Assembly: GCF_021365465.1 (NCBI RefSeq) | Contig: NZ_CP089932.1 | Span: 3,162,001-3,226,000, forward strand | DNA: 64,000 bases | Reading direction: 5' to 3' | Origin: Erwinia tracheiphila | GTDB lineage: Bacteria; Pseudomonadota; Gammaproteobacteria; Enterobacterales; Enterobacteriaceae | Shown: positions 39,431 through 47,615 of the stretch, in pieces | Position numbering within the stretch: the stretch's first letter is position 1 | Layout of the letters: every line of letters begins with the position of its first letter | Notes under the pieces: generated by a model | Database searches by the model: none | What the model was told of the DNA's origin: nothing | Seen by the model: the letters and a program-made list of their open reading frames with translations, nothing else | Position numbers and translations under genes: made by a program

Positions 39431-39828
39431 GGCACTGTTGCAAAAATAAGGAGGTGATAAACTCATCGTCACCTTTTGCTGACAGAGCAGTACATGAACC
39501 CATTCAAAGGCCGGCATTTTCAGCGTGACATTATCCTGTGGGCTGTACGCTGGTACTGTAAATACGGCATCAGCTATAGTGAACTGCAGGAGATGCTGGC
39601 CGAACGCGGTGTCAACGTTGATCACTCCACGATTTACCGCCGGGTTCAGCGTTATGCACCTGAAATAGAAAAACGACTGCGCTGGTACTGGCGTAATCCT
39701 TCCGATATGAACCCATGGCACATTGACGAAACGTACGTGAAGGTGAATGGCCGATGGGCAGAGCCTTTGAAATGTAGGGCCTTTCAGTAAAAACAACAGG
39801 ACCTCATAGCGAACTTTGCAACAGTGCC
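39431..39828 (+). mobile_element. Internally deleted IS26-like element with both ends intact
   Basis: 398 bp with both 14-bp terminal repeats GGCACTGTTGCAAA / TTTGCAACAGTGCC of the IS6/IS26 group. The start of the transposase (MNPFKGRHFQ to VKVNGRWA) is joined directly to the last bases of the element (AGAGCCTTTGAAATGTAG). Compared with the full copy at 43189-44008, 422 bp are missing, with a GC dinucleotide at the junction. Few amino-acid differences separate the copies (WY/LH, M/L, T/M). It cannot encode transposase but could be moved or fused by a full copy. No 8-bp target duplication is seen. Confidence 0.9.
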
Positions 39829-39831
39829 CCT

Positions 39832-40476
39832 GTGCTACAGAACGGTTATGCCCGTGTGTCCAAATCTGATGGCGTACAGACCATCATGCCACAGCGGGAT
39901 GCGTTACTTTCTTCCGGAATTGAGCCTGAGCGGATATACGAAGATATCGCCTCTGGTAGGAGTGATGCCCGACCGGGACTAAAGGCCTGTCTTAAAGCAC
40001 TTCAGCCGGGTAATACCCTGGTTCTCTGGAAACTGGATCGGCTGGAACGCGATTTGCGCCACCTTGTTAATACCGTTGAAGATTTACGGGTGCGGGGTAT
40101 CCATCTGAAGGTGCTGGCGGGAGCCGGAGCTGAAATTGACACCACAACGGCCAATGGTCGCCTCGCTTTTGGTATTTTCGCCGCATTCGGTGAATTCGAA
40201 CGCGAACTGATTGCTGAACGCACTCAGGCCGGGTTAGCGGCTGCACGAGCGCGCGGGCGGTTAGGTGGTCGTCCCCGCAAAATGGATCGTGCGACACTGA
40301 CGATGGCGTATCAGAATGCTGTTGCGGCAGATGTGGCAAGGCAACTGGGGATGACCACCACCACGCTTTATGCTTATATCAACGGAGACGGCTCTCTTAA
40401 AGCCCCGGGGCAGGCTCTGCTTAATGGTTCGCCGGACAATAATGCATCCCGGTTCACTGAGGGTAAAGGTGTGTAA
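39832..40476 (+). CDS. Serine recombinase / resolvase
   Basis: 214 residues from GTG, three bases after the IS26-like end. The catalytic domain has the nucleophile in GYARVSKSDG, then PQRDALLSSG, LVLWKLDRLERDLRHL, and the arginines in AAFGEFERELIAERTQAG. RARGRLGGRPRK links to a helix-turn-helix (VARQLGMTTTTLYAYINGDG). The family is Tn3-type resolvases and invertases. At most a few N-terminal residues can be lost to the IS, and the original promoter is gone. Activity is possible if transcribed from the IS. Confidence 0.85.
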   Translation: MLQNGYARVSKSDGVQTIMPQRDALLSSGIEPERIYEDIASGRSDARPGLKACLKALQPGNTLVLWKLDRLERDLRHLVNTVEDLRVRGIHLKVLAGAGAEIDTTTANGRLAFGIFAAFGEFERELIAERTQAGLAAARARGRLGGRPRKMDRATLTMAYQNAVAADVARQLGMTTTTLYAYINGDGSLKAPGQALLNGSPDNNASRFTEGKGV

Positions 40477-40526
40477 TGGGGTTCTGCGCCGGAACCGCCG
40501 AAATTTCCGTTATCCTATTTTTAACC

Positions 40527-41837
40527 TCAATCACTCTGAAAATGGAAAAAATTCACTTTCGATAATACATTGTTTTTAACATTTCCTTTCATTATTTTAA
40601 TCACATCACTCTCTAGTGATTCTCTTAGTTCTTTCGTAAAAGAACATTTATCCAGAATATAGCTAATGATTTTTTTAGCTATTAAAGTAGTCATGCTTTC
40701 CCTTTCTTTGTGTAGAAATAAAACTAATTTTATAGCATTATATGCATCCTTTTTATCCTTTACTAGTTCGTCAATTCTTGTTAAGTTCGCAGCCATTATT
40801 GCATCTTTCAATGAAATATCTGCCAAACGAATCTCCTGAAATTTTTTTGTACTTATCATTCTTGGCAAATGACACTCTGGCTGAAATATGAAATTGATTA
40901 ATCTGTCAATATCCAGAGTACTTAGCTGTCCACTCAGAGCGAACTCTTTTAGTTTCATATCTGAAGTGTTTTGTATAAATTTAATCAGATTTAATCCAAT
41001 GGCGAGCTTCATGCTTTTCGTAGAATACATAGCAATATCATTATTTTTCTTGTTGCTTGTGTAAATGCTTGAGATTTCTTTTTCTGCTATTTCAAATTGT
41101 GATGTGAATTCTTTTTGCTCATGTTCAAAATCGGAGGTAATATATCCACCATAGTGATGATCTAATGTAACATAAGCATGTTTGAACTCATCCTTAACTA
41201 TATAGGCATTAGACCCAAAATCCCATCCTTTATATTTTGTGTTGATAGGGTGGATGGTGTTTTTATCTGAGAATTCAACGCCAAAAAATACAAAATCATG
41301 ATTCGATAAATCAGTAATTTCTTCATCTAAAGCGCGCGTCGTTGGGGGAGTGTCTAATGATTGCAGTTTTTTGTTTGAAAATATATTAAGTGTGCCTTTA
41401 TTTGAGAGGTTAGAGTTAGTTTGATGCCTCAATACAACATCCGTATCAATTATTTTAGCTAACAGGAACCTTTCCTTCTTAGACAAAGGCTGAGTCTGTT
41501 TTATAATTTCATGAATATTTTCCCTTGAAATCCGATCTAAATATGCTAAGGCTTCCTTTCCTGTATTCGGAGAAAGTTTATATTTGTCCTTTTTGAAATG
41601 AAATCCTTCTGAGAACATAGTTAAATAGCATTTAGATGCTATCCTCTCTCGGAGTATGTTCTTTATTATATTTGCACTGTCTGTATGTTTTTTTGTGCCA
41701 AAGCACGCAAGTGAATTTTTTACCTCATGTATATTATTTGATATATTTCCTCGCTCATTGTTTTGGTAGGTTGTTTTTACATGCACATTAGACTGAAGAG
41801 ATATGTCACTGGATGTTCCTGTGTTAAGAATATGCAT
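40527..41837 (-). CDS. OspC-family type III effector candidate (arginine ADP-riboxanase)
   Basis: 436 residues from the ATG at 41837, which has CAGGACAATAAA before it; a TTG nine codons upstream is the alternative. Recalled similarity to Shigella OspC3 runs over most of the length: ILRERIASKCYLTMFSEG; PLSKKERFLLAKII followed by RHQTNSNLSN; NHDFVFFGVEFS; DFGSNAYIVKDEF; DRLINFIFQPECHLPRM; and IRLADISLKDAIMAANLTRI. H138 and the pair E321/H323 fall where OspC3 has its catalytic His and Glu-x-His. OspC proteins modify host arginines by ADP-riboxanation, OspC3 acting on caspase-4/11. The C-terminal ankyrin part is shorter here. The Ser/Asn-rich N-terminus suits a secretion signal. The gene is strongly A+T-rich compared with its surroundings. 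No hrp box was found by eye. Confidence 0.85.
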   Translation of the reverse strand: MHILNTGTSSDISLQSNVHVKTTYQNNERGNISNNIHEVKNSLACFGTKKHTDSANIIKNILRERIASKCYLTMFSEGFHFKKDKYKLSPNTGKEALAYLDRISRENIHEIIKQTQPLSKKERFLLAKIIDTDVVLRHQTNSNLSNKGTLNIFSNKKLQSLDTPPTTRALDEEITDLSNHDFVFFGVEFSDKNTIHPINTKYKGWDFGSNAYIVKDEFKHAYVTLDHHYGGYITSDFEHEQKEFTSQFEIAEKEISSIYTSNKKNNDIAMYSTKSMKLAIGLNLIKFIQNTSDMKLKEFALSGQLSTLDIDRLINFIFQPECHLPRMISTKKFQEIRLADISLKDAIMAANLTRIDELVKDKKDAYNAIKLVLFLHKERESMTTLIAKKIISYILDKCSFTKELRESLESDVIKIMKGNVKNNVLSKVNFFHFQSD

Positions 41838-42135
41838 TTTATTGTCCTGGTTGTAATGTTTCAATTCTATTTTAACTGTCTTGAAATCTTTAATTTTATC
41901 GATGTGATAATTCCCCCATTAAACCTGTGATGAAAAAATTTATAACCATCTTTCAGAGATTTATCAGCATTGAAATAATCATGGTGCTGATTAGCTATAT
42001 ATAGGATATAATTTAATGGCATAAGGTGTTGTAAGCGGGAAGCCGCCAAAATTTTGCGACTTCCGATGTGGCTTACGACAACGTCAGCTCTTCAATCATT
42101 GCATTCGCGGTTTCTGCATATACCATCAAACAAGT

Positions 42136-42963
42136 CTATCCGTAATAGAATTTGTGTGATTCAAAAGTATCAGGATCGAATAAATTATCTATGTAATCAG
42201 ATATTGAGAACTCGGGAGTGTAATTATCATTATCGCCATAGTTCTCATTAACCGGCGCGATTGTTTCCAATATATATTCCTTCCCTTCTTTACCCTTCCA
42301 GTATGATTTTATGAAATCCTGCTCATCAATATGAGCGCATGATTTCTCACCGCCAATGTAGGGGTCTATAACAAGCCTTTTATCTTCATTATTAACTGTG
42401 AGATAAACATGATATTTACCAGACCATCTTTATTTTTTTTCATTTTCAGGATGAAAAACGATTTCTTCATCTTTCGCTTTAATAACTCTTATTTCTAGTT
42501 TGTCATTAACTTCTTTCCATAACTCTTTGTCTGACCTGATGGATTTAAGCAATTCCTGTATCTTTACATCACACGTGGGAAATCTTTCGACAGCATCTTC
42601 GAATGATTCTTGTTTATGTTGAAGTCTTCTGATTATGTTGGATTTCTGCTCTGATTTGGTGTTCTGGCTATTCAAAGGAACGTTGCCGCCAGTCACAGGA
42701 TTATGTGAATTCCTTACATTTTTAATGATTTCTCCGGCAAGGTGGTGAGCTGTTTCTGACTCTTTTGGTTTTTTTTCATTGATATTGTAGGTGGTCAGAC
42801 ATGGATTATTACTGGATATGGTTAGCTCTGCGAGAGAGTTATTGACAGAAACTATTTCTTTTGTAATTCCTTTTTCACTTGATTGCTTTTTTTCAAAGGT
42901 TTCAGAGGCAGTACTAAGCGAAGAAACTCCAGCGCCTTGAGTATATGAATTTATATTTATCAT
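42136..42963 (-). pseudogene. Interrupted effector-like gene, 275 codons with one internal TAA
   Basis: The ATG at 42963 opens a 177-codon frame (MININSYTQGAGVSSLSTAS...) that ends in TAA at 42430-42432 after a run of eight A. The same frame then continues for 97 more codons (RWSGKYHVYLTVNNEDKRLV, then IDPYIGGEKSC) to TAG at 42136. The downstream H-V-x-L-x-V ... V-I-D-P pattern resembles the His/Asp half of papain- or protein-glutaminase-type folds; Cys55 or Cys131 could be the nucleophile, but this is inference. The N-terminus is Ser-, Thr- and Asn-rich, like type III effectors. Family not recognised. The region 41838-42135 holds no supported gene. Confidence 0.6.
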
Positions 42964-42969
42964 TTTAAG

Positions 42970-43188
42970 TTACCTGTTGTTACGTGCAATAGTCCGGTAG
43001 ATCGTTGGTCGTGAAACTGAAAATAACTCGGCGAGATCGCTGATTGAATACTGTCCTGTATCATGCATCCGACATAATTCTTTTTGCTGCTTATCAGAAA
43101 GTTTTGGCTGTTTTCCCCGTAGCTTTCCTTTTGCACGGGTAATAGCCATACCTTCGCGAGTTCGCAAACGAATAAGGTCTCCTTCAAA
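42970..43188 (-). pseudogene. C-terminal part of a serine recombinase, cut by the IS26-like element
   Basis: Residues FEGDLIRLRTREGMAITRAK, then GKLRGKQPKLSDKQQKELCR and the helix-turn-helix YSISDLAELFSVSRPTIYRT, are the end of a resolvase/invertase DNA-binding domain. The catalytic domain is missing because the full IS26-like element begins at 43189. It is a different recombinase from the one at 39832, and its 3' end closely precedes the interrupted effector-like gene. Confidence 0.85.
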
Positions 43189-44008
43189 CGGCACTGTTGC
43201 AAAGTTCGCTATGAGGTCCTGTTGTTTTTACTGAAAGGCCCTACATTTCAAAGGCTCTGCTCACCAGGCGCATCTCGCCCAGCGGATCACCATAATAAAA
43301 TGGCGAGGCCTGGCCTTTGCGTAGTGCCCGCATCACTTCAATACCTTTTATTGTGGCGTAAGCCGTTTTCATGGATTTAAATCCTGGCGTGGCACCGATT
43401 ATCCTTTTCAGTTTGCCGTGATCGCATTCAATGACGTTATTCCGGTACTTCATCTGTCGGTGTTCAACGTCAGGCGGGCATCTGCCTTCGCGTTTGAGCA
43501 GCGCCAGCGCACGGCCATAAGTGGGTGCCTTATCCGTGTTGATCAATCGCGGGATCTGCCACTTCTTCACGTTGTTGAGGATTTTCCCCAGGAACCGGTA
43601 TGCAGCTTTACTGTTACGACGTGGGGAGAGATAAAAATCGACGGTGCGCCCCCTGTTGTCGACGGCACGATACAGATAAGCCCACCGACCATTCACCTTC
43701 ACGTACATTTCATCAATGTGCCATGGGTTCAGATCGGAAGGATTACGCCAGTACCAGCGCAGTCGTTTTTCTATTTCAGGTGCATAACGCTGAACCCGGC
43801 GGTAAATCGTGGAGTGATCAACGTTGACACCGCGTTCGGCCAGCATCTCCTGCAGTTCACTATAGCTGATGCCGTATTTGCAGTGCAAGCGTACAGCCCA
43901 CAGGATAATGTCACGCTGAAAATGCCGGCCTTTGAATGGGTTCATGTACTGCTCCGTCAGCAAAAGGTGACGATGAGTTTATCACCTCCTTATTTTTGCA
44001 ACAGTGCC
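43189..44008 (-). mobile_element. IS26-like (IS6 family) insertion sequence, full length
   Basis: Exactly 820 bp between 14-bp inverted repeats GGCACTGTTGCAAA / TTTGCAACAGTGCC, the size and ends of IS26. The flanks (CTTCAAAC left, GGTTACAC right) are not an 8-bp duplication. The copy therefore arose from, or was later part of, a recombination or adjacent-deletion event. Opposite in orientation to the deleted copy at 39431. Confidence 0.95.
43241..43945 (-). CDS. tnpA: IS26-like transposase
   Basis: 234 residues from MNPFKGRHFQRDIILWAVR; the frame can extend six codons upstream, but this is the known IS26 start. The helix-turn-helix YSELQEMLAERGVNVDHSTI is followed by the DDE core: D in WHIDEMYVKVNGRW, D in RLINTDKAPTYG and E in NNVIECDHGKLKR. 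The sequence is near that of IS26/IS15DI, with scattered substitutions. It appears intact. Confidence 0.94.
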   Translation of the reverse strand: MNPFKGRHFQRDIILWAVRLHCKYGISYSELQEMLAERGVNVDHSTIYRRVQRYAPEIEKRLRWYWRNPSDLNPWHIDEMYVKVNGRWAYLYRAVDNRGRTVDFYLSPRRNSKAAYRFLGKILNNVKKWQIPRLINTDKAPTYGRALALLKREGRCPPDVEHRQMKYRNNVIECDHGKLKRIIGATPGFKSMKTAYATIKGIEVMRALRKGQASPFYYGDPLGEMRLVSRAFEM

Positions 44009-44182
44009 GGTTACACTCACTGGACAATGAAACCCCGAACGGTAGCCAAAGTAGGTACGTTTGTTGGCCGAACTATTCCTGTCGTTGGCTGGGTAATTTT
44101 AGCCTCTGATGTATCACAAATTTCATATAAAACCGTTCGTGATTACAATAAAATTGCTCGGGGTAATGATAAGGTATGGTAA
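44009..44182 (+). pseudogene. IS-truncated 3' end of a toxin-like gene
   Basis: From the IS junction, 57 codons read GYTHWTMKPRTVAKVGTFVG, then RTIPVVGWVILASDVSQIS and a YNKIARGNDKVW end. This hydrophobic G/V-rich tail resembles the C-termini of large polymorphic or phage-borne proteins found upstream of DUF1493 genes. All of the 5' part is lost. Its TAA overlaps the ATG of the next gene, so the two were a translationally coupled pair. Confidence 0.6.
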
Positions 44183-44514
44183 CGGACGAAGAGGTTCTTG
44201 AATTCTTTCGTAACGAGCTATCAACTTCGCTTAACTGGAAGTGGCGTCCAATCCCTCTGGAATTAGACATGCATCTACAGGACTATTGTGCTCCCGATGA
44301 ACTTCCTTATGTGATTGAAGATTTTGGTCAGAAATTTGGTATTGATGTTTCTGCAATCAATATGAACCGTTACTGTCCGATAATAAAAATACCATTACTG
44401 AAGCGATTAACTAAAGGCCGCGAAATCATGAGAAAAATAATCTCTGAGCGCCCTCCATTCACGCTGAGAATGTTTGCTGAATCTGCCAGAGCTGGACGCT
44501 GGTTATATGATTAA
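44176..44514 (+). CDS. DUF1493 family protein
   Basis: 112 residues. The sequence VLEFFRNELSTSLNWKWRPI, then DLQDYC-like spacing, VIEDFGQKFGIDVSAINMNRYCP and KRLTKGREI fits the DUF1493 family of enterobacteria (recognised by look, not searched). Function is unknown. The stop-start overlap with the truncated gene upstream suggests a cognate partner, for example an immunity or accessory protein. No promoter of its own is evident; transcription may come from the IS. Confidence 0.65.
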   Translation: MVTDEEVLEFFRNELSTSLNWKWRPIPLELDMHLQDYCAPDELPYVIEDFGQKFGIDVSAINMNRYCPIIKIPLLKRLTKGREIMRKIISERPPFTLRMFAESARAGRWLYD

Positions 44515-45402
44515 TCCCTCTCAGACCGGGGCATCGCCCTGGTATTATCATTAATACGATTTCCACGCTGAAAACACCCGGGGATCACCGAACGCATAGT
44601 GCCGGTATTCAGCAGTTGAATTTTACCCGCGATCTGATCGGGGATCACAGCCAGCGAGATCGAGGTTAGCAGAATATCTACCCGAACCGTCACACGCACA
44701 CTAAGCCCGGAACTGACGCTGGCGATAATGTCCGTGCTGCCTGGGCCAACGGCCCTAAATAGCCCGTTACCGTCAATAATTCCTGCTGCGGTATTGGTGC
44801 TAATCCACGTTACCGGAAAGCTGGGTGCCAGATCTGCAGGCAATACCTGATCGGTGAACTGCTGCGTACTGCCAACGCCAGTATTGAGTGAGGAAGGGGT
44901 GACTACAATATTTGTTGGCGTAGGGTCGGGTTTGATATTGTCAGTCTGATCTGTTGTAACAATGTACATCAGCGCCAGATTCTTTGGCCGGGTTTCCGGC
45001 GCGATATTAACTGCTGGTGCAGGAGAGATTGAGAGATTTGTCCGGTTCGCGCTACGTACTGCCTGATTTTTTCCCCTCCCGGACTGTTTCTTGTCGGTGA
45101 TGCGAAATATCAAATCGGGAATAGGACTCGATGCCAGCCCAATGCGCATGGTCAGGAATGCCGTGATCCTGATCGCTACCAATCGTACGACCAGAATCAG
45201 GATCGGTTGTAGAGCCGTGCGCCCAGCCCCTGATAAACTTCCCTCGCAAATCCGGCACGGCACCTGAAGGAAATACTGCATGTAATTTAGGATTCTTCGC
45301 CGTATCGAATCCCTGGCACCGCACCGGGTACGTTCTCAACTGGGCTGATGCAAACCAACGCACTACACGACCTGCTGGCAGAGTCCGGGGAAGTGATGGC
45401 AA
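44511..45402 (-). pseudogene. Frameshifted phage tail-collar / fibre gene with Ig-like domain
   Basis: The upstream part (minus strand, near 45310-45110) has the tail-collar motif KLHAVFPSGAVPDLRGKFIR and GSDQDHGIPDHAHWAG. Near 45110 the frame shifts, and APETRPKNLALMYIV completes the collar domain. A Big_2-like Ig repeat follows (PTNIVVTPSSLNTGVGSTQQ, then GLFRAVGPGSTDIIASVSSG). Such domains sit on prophage tail fibres. The neighbouring 45403-45600 has no recognisable frame. A prophage remnant. Confidence 0.7.
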
Positions 45403-45619
45403 AGAGGTATGCCAGTCTGCTACGGTCTGTATCGGGCATTCCTATGCGTCTGTCGGATACGATTACCTGCTGCGCTGATCGACAGCCTGCGTGAGCAACT
45501 GAGCGAGATACAACGGGCAGACAAGTGCATCACAGACACTGAGCAGGACAGGCCATCACCTGCGGGATCCTTCCATAAACAGGAGCGGTTTTAGTTACAA
45601 CGGCTTATTGAGTGAAGAG

Positions 45620-46012
45620 TCAGATAATCCTGACCATCATTTTCCGGCTCGCTATGGTCGCCGTGCGCAACGCACCATCCGGGACATCAGCGACCTTGCC
45701 GCCTCGCCAGCCCATAAATTTGAAGCTGTCACGCGACAGGTCGATGTCGCAGAACCCGGCCAGTAACTCACGCGCTTTCAGCCCGGTCAGAATGATGGTT
45801 GCCCAGTGGTCGGTGACCGAGGTAAAAAACACCTGTCAACCCGGCCATTCGGTCTGGGGCCACAGCTCCAGCCACTCCAACACGGTGGACGCATTGCCGG
45901 TACTGGTGGTCATCAGGAAGTGATTCTCGCCAAGGCAGCCGGTGGTGCCGTCATCAAGGACCATGCCGTCATCACGGCACATCAGGCCATAGCGCACGCG
46001 ACCGCTGCTCTT
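45620..46012 (-). pseudogene. Fragment of sarcosine-oxidase-alpha / GcvT-like gene
   Basis: The minus strand reads [20 protein letters not shown], then [20 protein letters not shown] and [15 protein letters not shown], one TGA, then QVFFTSVTDHWATIILTG and CDIDLSRDSFKFMGWRGG. This is the aminomethyltransferase (GCV_T) region of heterotetrameric sarcosine oxidase alpha subunits or related folate-dependent oxidases. About 130 codons of a protein of about 1000 remain, with a stop, so it is dead. Recognised from memory of the family. Confidence 0.6.
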
Positions 46013-46038
46013 TTTTCAGCATGATTTGCACAATGCCA

Positions 46039-46845
46039 TTACCACCAGCGATAAAAATGATGCACCGGACCCTGCCCCTTCCCCACCTCCAGCGAATCAG
46101 CCTGCTCAAGCGCACCCTGCAACCAGCGTTTAGCCTGTACTACGGTGTCGTGCCAGCCGCTATGACGTGGCCGCAGTGCCGCCAGCGCCGCGGAAAGCGT
46201 ACAGCCGGTGCCGTGTGTGTTTTGCGTGTTTATCCTCGGTGAAGAGAAGCGCTGCTCGTCTTCTGCGGTGAAAAGCCAGCCCGGGCTTTCTGCCTCATCC
46301 AGGTGTCCACCCTTCATCAGCACCGCACGACAACCCATTGTCCGCAACGCTCTTCCCTGTTGGCGCATCTCACTTTCGCTACGAGCAATATCACACGCCA
46401 GCAGTGCCGCAGCTTCAGGCAGATTAGGAGTGATCAGCGATACCTGCGGTAGCAGGCGCTGGCGCAGCGTGGTCATTGCCTGTGGAGAAAGCAGCGCATC
46501 GCCGCTTTTTGCCAGCATCACCGTGTCCAGCACGACCCACGGGATCGCCGCAGTCCGCAGCCGATCAGCCACCACCTCAACGATATCGCTGTCACTGTCA
46601 CTGAGCATGCCAATTTTTGCACTGTCGATACGCACATCGCTCAACACCGAGGCGAGCTGTGCGGCAACAAAATCCGGCTCTACGCGGTGGAAAGCCTGCA
46701 CGCCACAGGTGTTTTGTGCGACGAGCGCAGTGATCACGCTGGTACCGTAAGCGCCAAGCGCCGAGAAGGTTTTCAAATCGGCCTGGATACCCGCGCCGCC
46801 GCTGGGATCGGTGCCTGCGATGGTCAGCGCATTAATCCGTTTCAT
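46039..46845 (-). CDS. thiD: Hydroxymethylpyrimidine / phosphomethylpyrimidine kinase
   Basis: 268 residues from MKRINALTIAGTDPSGGAG; three codons of upstream frame are dropped because GAGGAG fits this ATG. Ribokinase fold: N-terminal GTDPSGGAGIQADLKTFSAL, substrate Cys region AVLMKGGH, and the anion hole THGTGCTLSAALAAL. It phosphorylates HMP and HMP-P for thiamine synthesis. Directly upstream the usual partner thiM is broken. Confidence 0.95.
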   Translation of the reverse strand: MKRINALTIAGTDPSGGAGIQADLKTFSALGAYGTSVITALVAQNTCGVQAFHRVEPDFVAAQLASVLSDVRIDSAKIGMLSDSDSDIVEVVADRLRTAAIPWVVLDTVMLAKSGDALLSPQAMTTLRQRLLPQVSLITPNLPEAAALLACDIARSESEMRQQGRALRTMGCRAVLMKGGHLDEAESPGWLFTAEDEQRFSSPRINTQNTHGTGCTLSAALAALRPRHSGWHDTVVQAKRWLQGALEQADSLEVGKGQGPVHHFYRWW

Positions 46846-46951
46846 CCCCCACACTCCTCAGACAAACGATAGCATTCGTCGAAAAACAACACGATAAAAC
46901 TGCCCAAACGGCCGGAACGCGTATCAGCGATAGTGCACATATCAACAGCGT

Positions 46952-47615
46952 TCATACCGCACATGCCTCTGACAGCTGGAAAAGTTCGTCAATAAACTGC
47001 CGACCAAAACTGCCCGGCTCGCTGGCAGCGACCCTGGCGCTCTCCACCGCCAGGCTCATCATGCGACAGGCGCTGGCAATGTGTGTCAACCTGCCACCGG
47101 GCAGGGCGGCAAACCAGGCAACCAGTGCCAACCACCCGCGTCATCAGCGATGCGCCGCCCGGTATTTTTAAACCTTGCGTGCCATCAATGACGTAACCCA
47201 CCGCCACCACAGCGCCGCTTCAGCAGCGTGCAGGCTGTCACCCCCGCCCTGTCAGACCAGTGCACTAATCTCCGACACATTGCAGCGAATGGCTGCTGGC
47301 CGGTATACCAGCAGGCGCTGGCAGAAATCACTGCGAAAGGTCAAGGCACCCACGACCACGGGATCGAGCGTCCGGGGTTTACCGGCGCGATTTGCCGCCG
47401 CCAGCATGGCTTCACCACGCGCGGCGGTCAGAGTACCAACATTGATCAGCACGGCATCGGCAAGCGTGACAAGTTCCGTCGCCTCCTGTGGCTCAGTAAC
47501 CCTCCCTGGTGAAGCGCCCAACGCCAGTAAAACACTGGCGGTCAGTGCCTGCACAACATCGTTGATCATGCAGTGCACCAGCGGGCCATACTGACGAAAT
47601 GGAAGCGATACAGAA
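46952..47615 (-). pseudogene. thiM: thiM (hydroxyethylthiazole kinase) remnant
   Basis: Pieces follow ThiM order: [20 protein letters not shown], then [20 protein letters not shown] and [14 protein letters not shown]; then a stop and frameshift near 47252, a scrap LHAAEAAL, a deletion, and in another frame VIDGTQGLKIPGGASLMTRV and VVGTGC. The end GSFGRQFIDELFQLSEA reaches a TGA at 46952. At least three lesions. No TPP riboswitch was recognised upstream. Thiazole salvage by this route should be lost. Confidence 0.8.

Noticed and set aside
42420..42445. Possible programmed slippage at the A8 run before the TAA
   Set aside because: The downstream coding segment is in the same frame as the upstream one, so a +1 or -1 slip would leave that frame; simple nonsense mutation fits better.
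40527..42963. hrp box promoters for the effector genes
   Set aside because: No GGAACC-N15/16-CCAC pattern was found by eye upstream of either gene; the IS26-like insertion may have removed one.
43418..44182. 254-codon plus-strand frame crossing the IS26-like element
   Set aside because: Most of it is antisense to the transposase; only the last 57 codons outside the IS resemble a protein and are reported separately.
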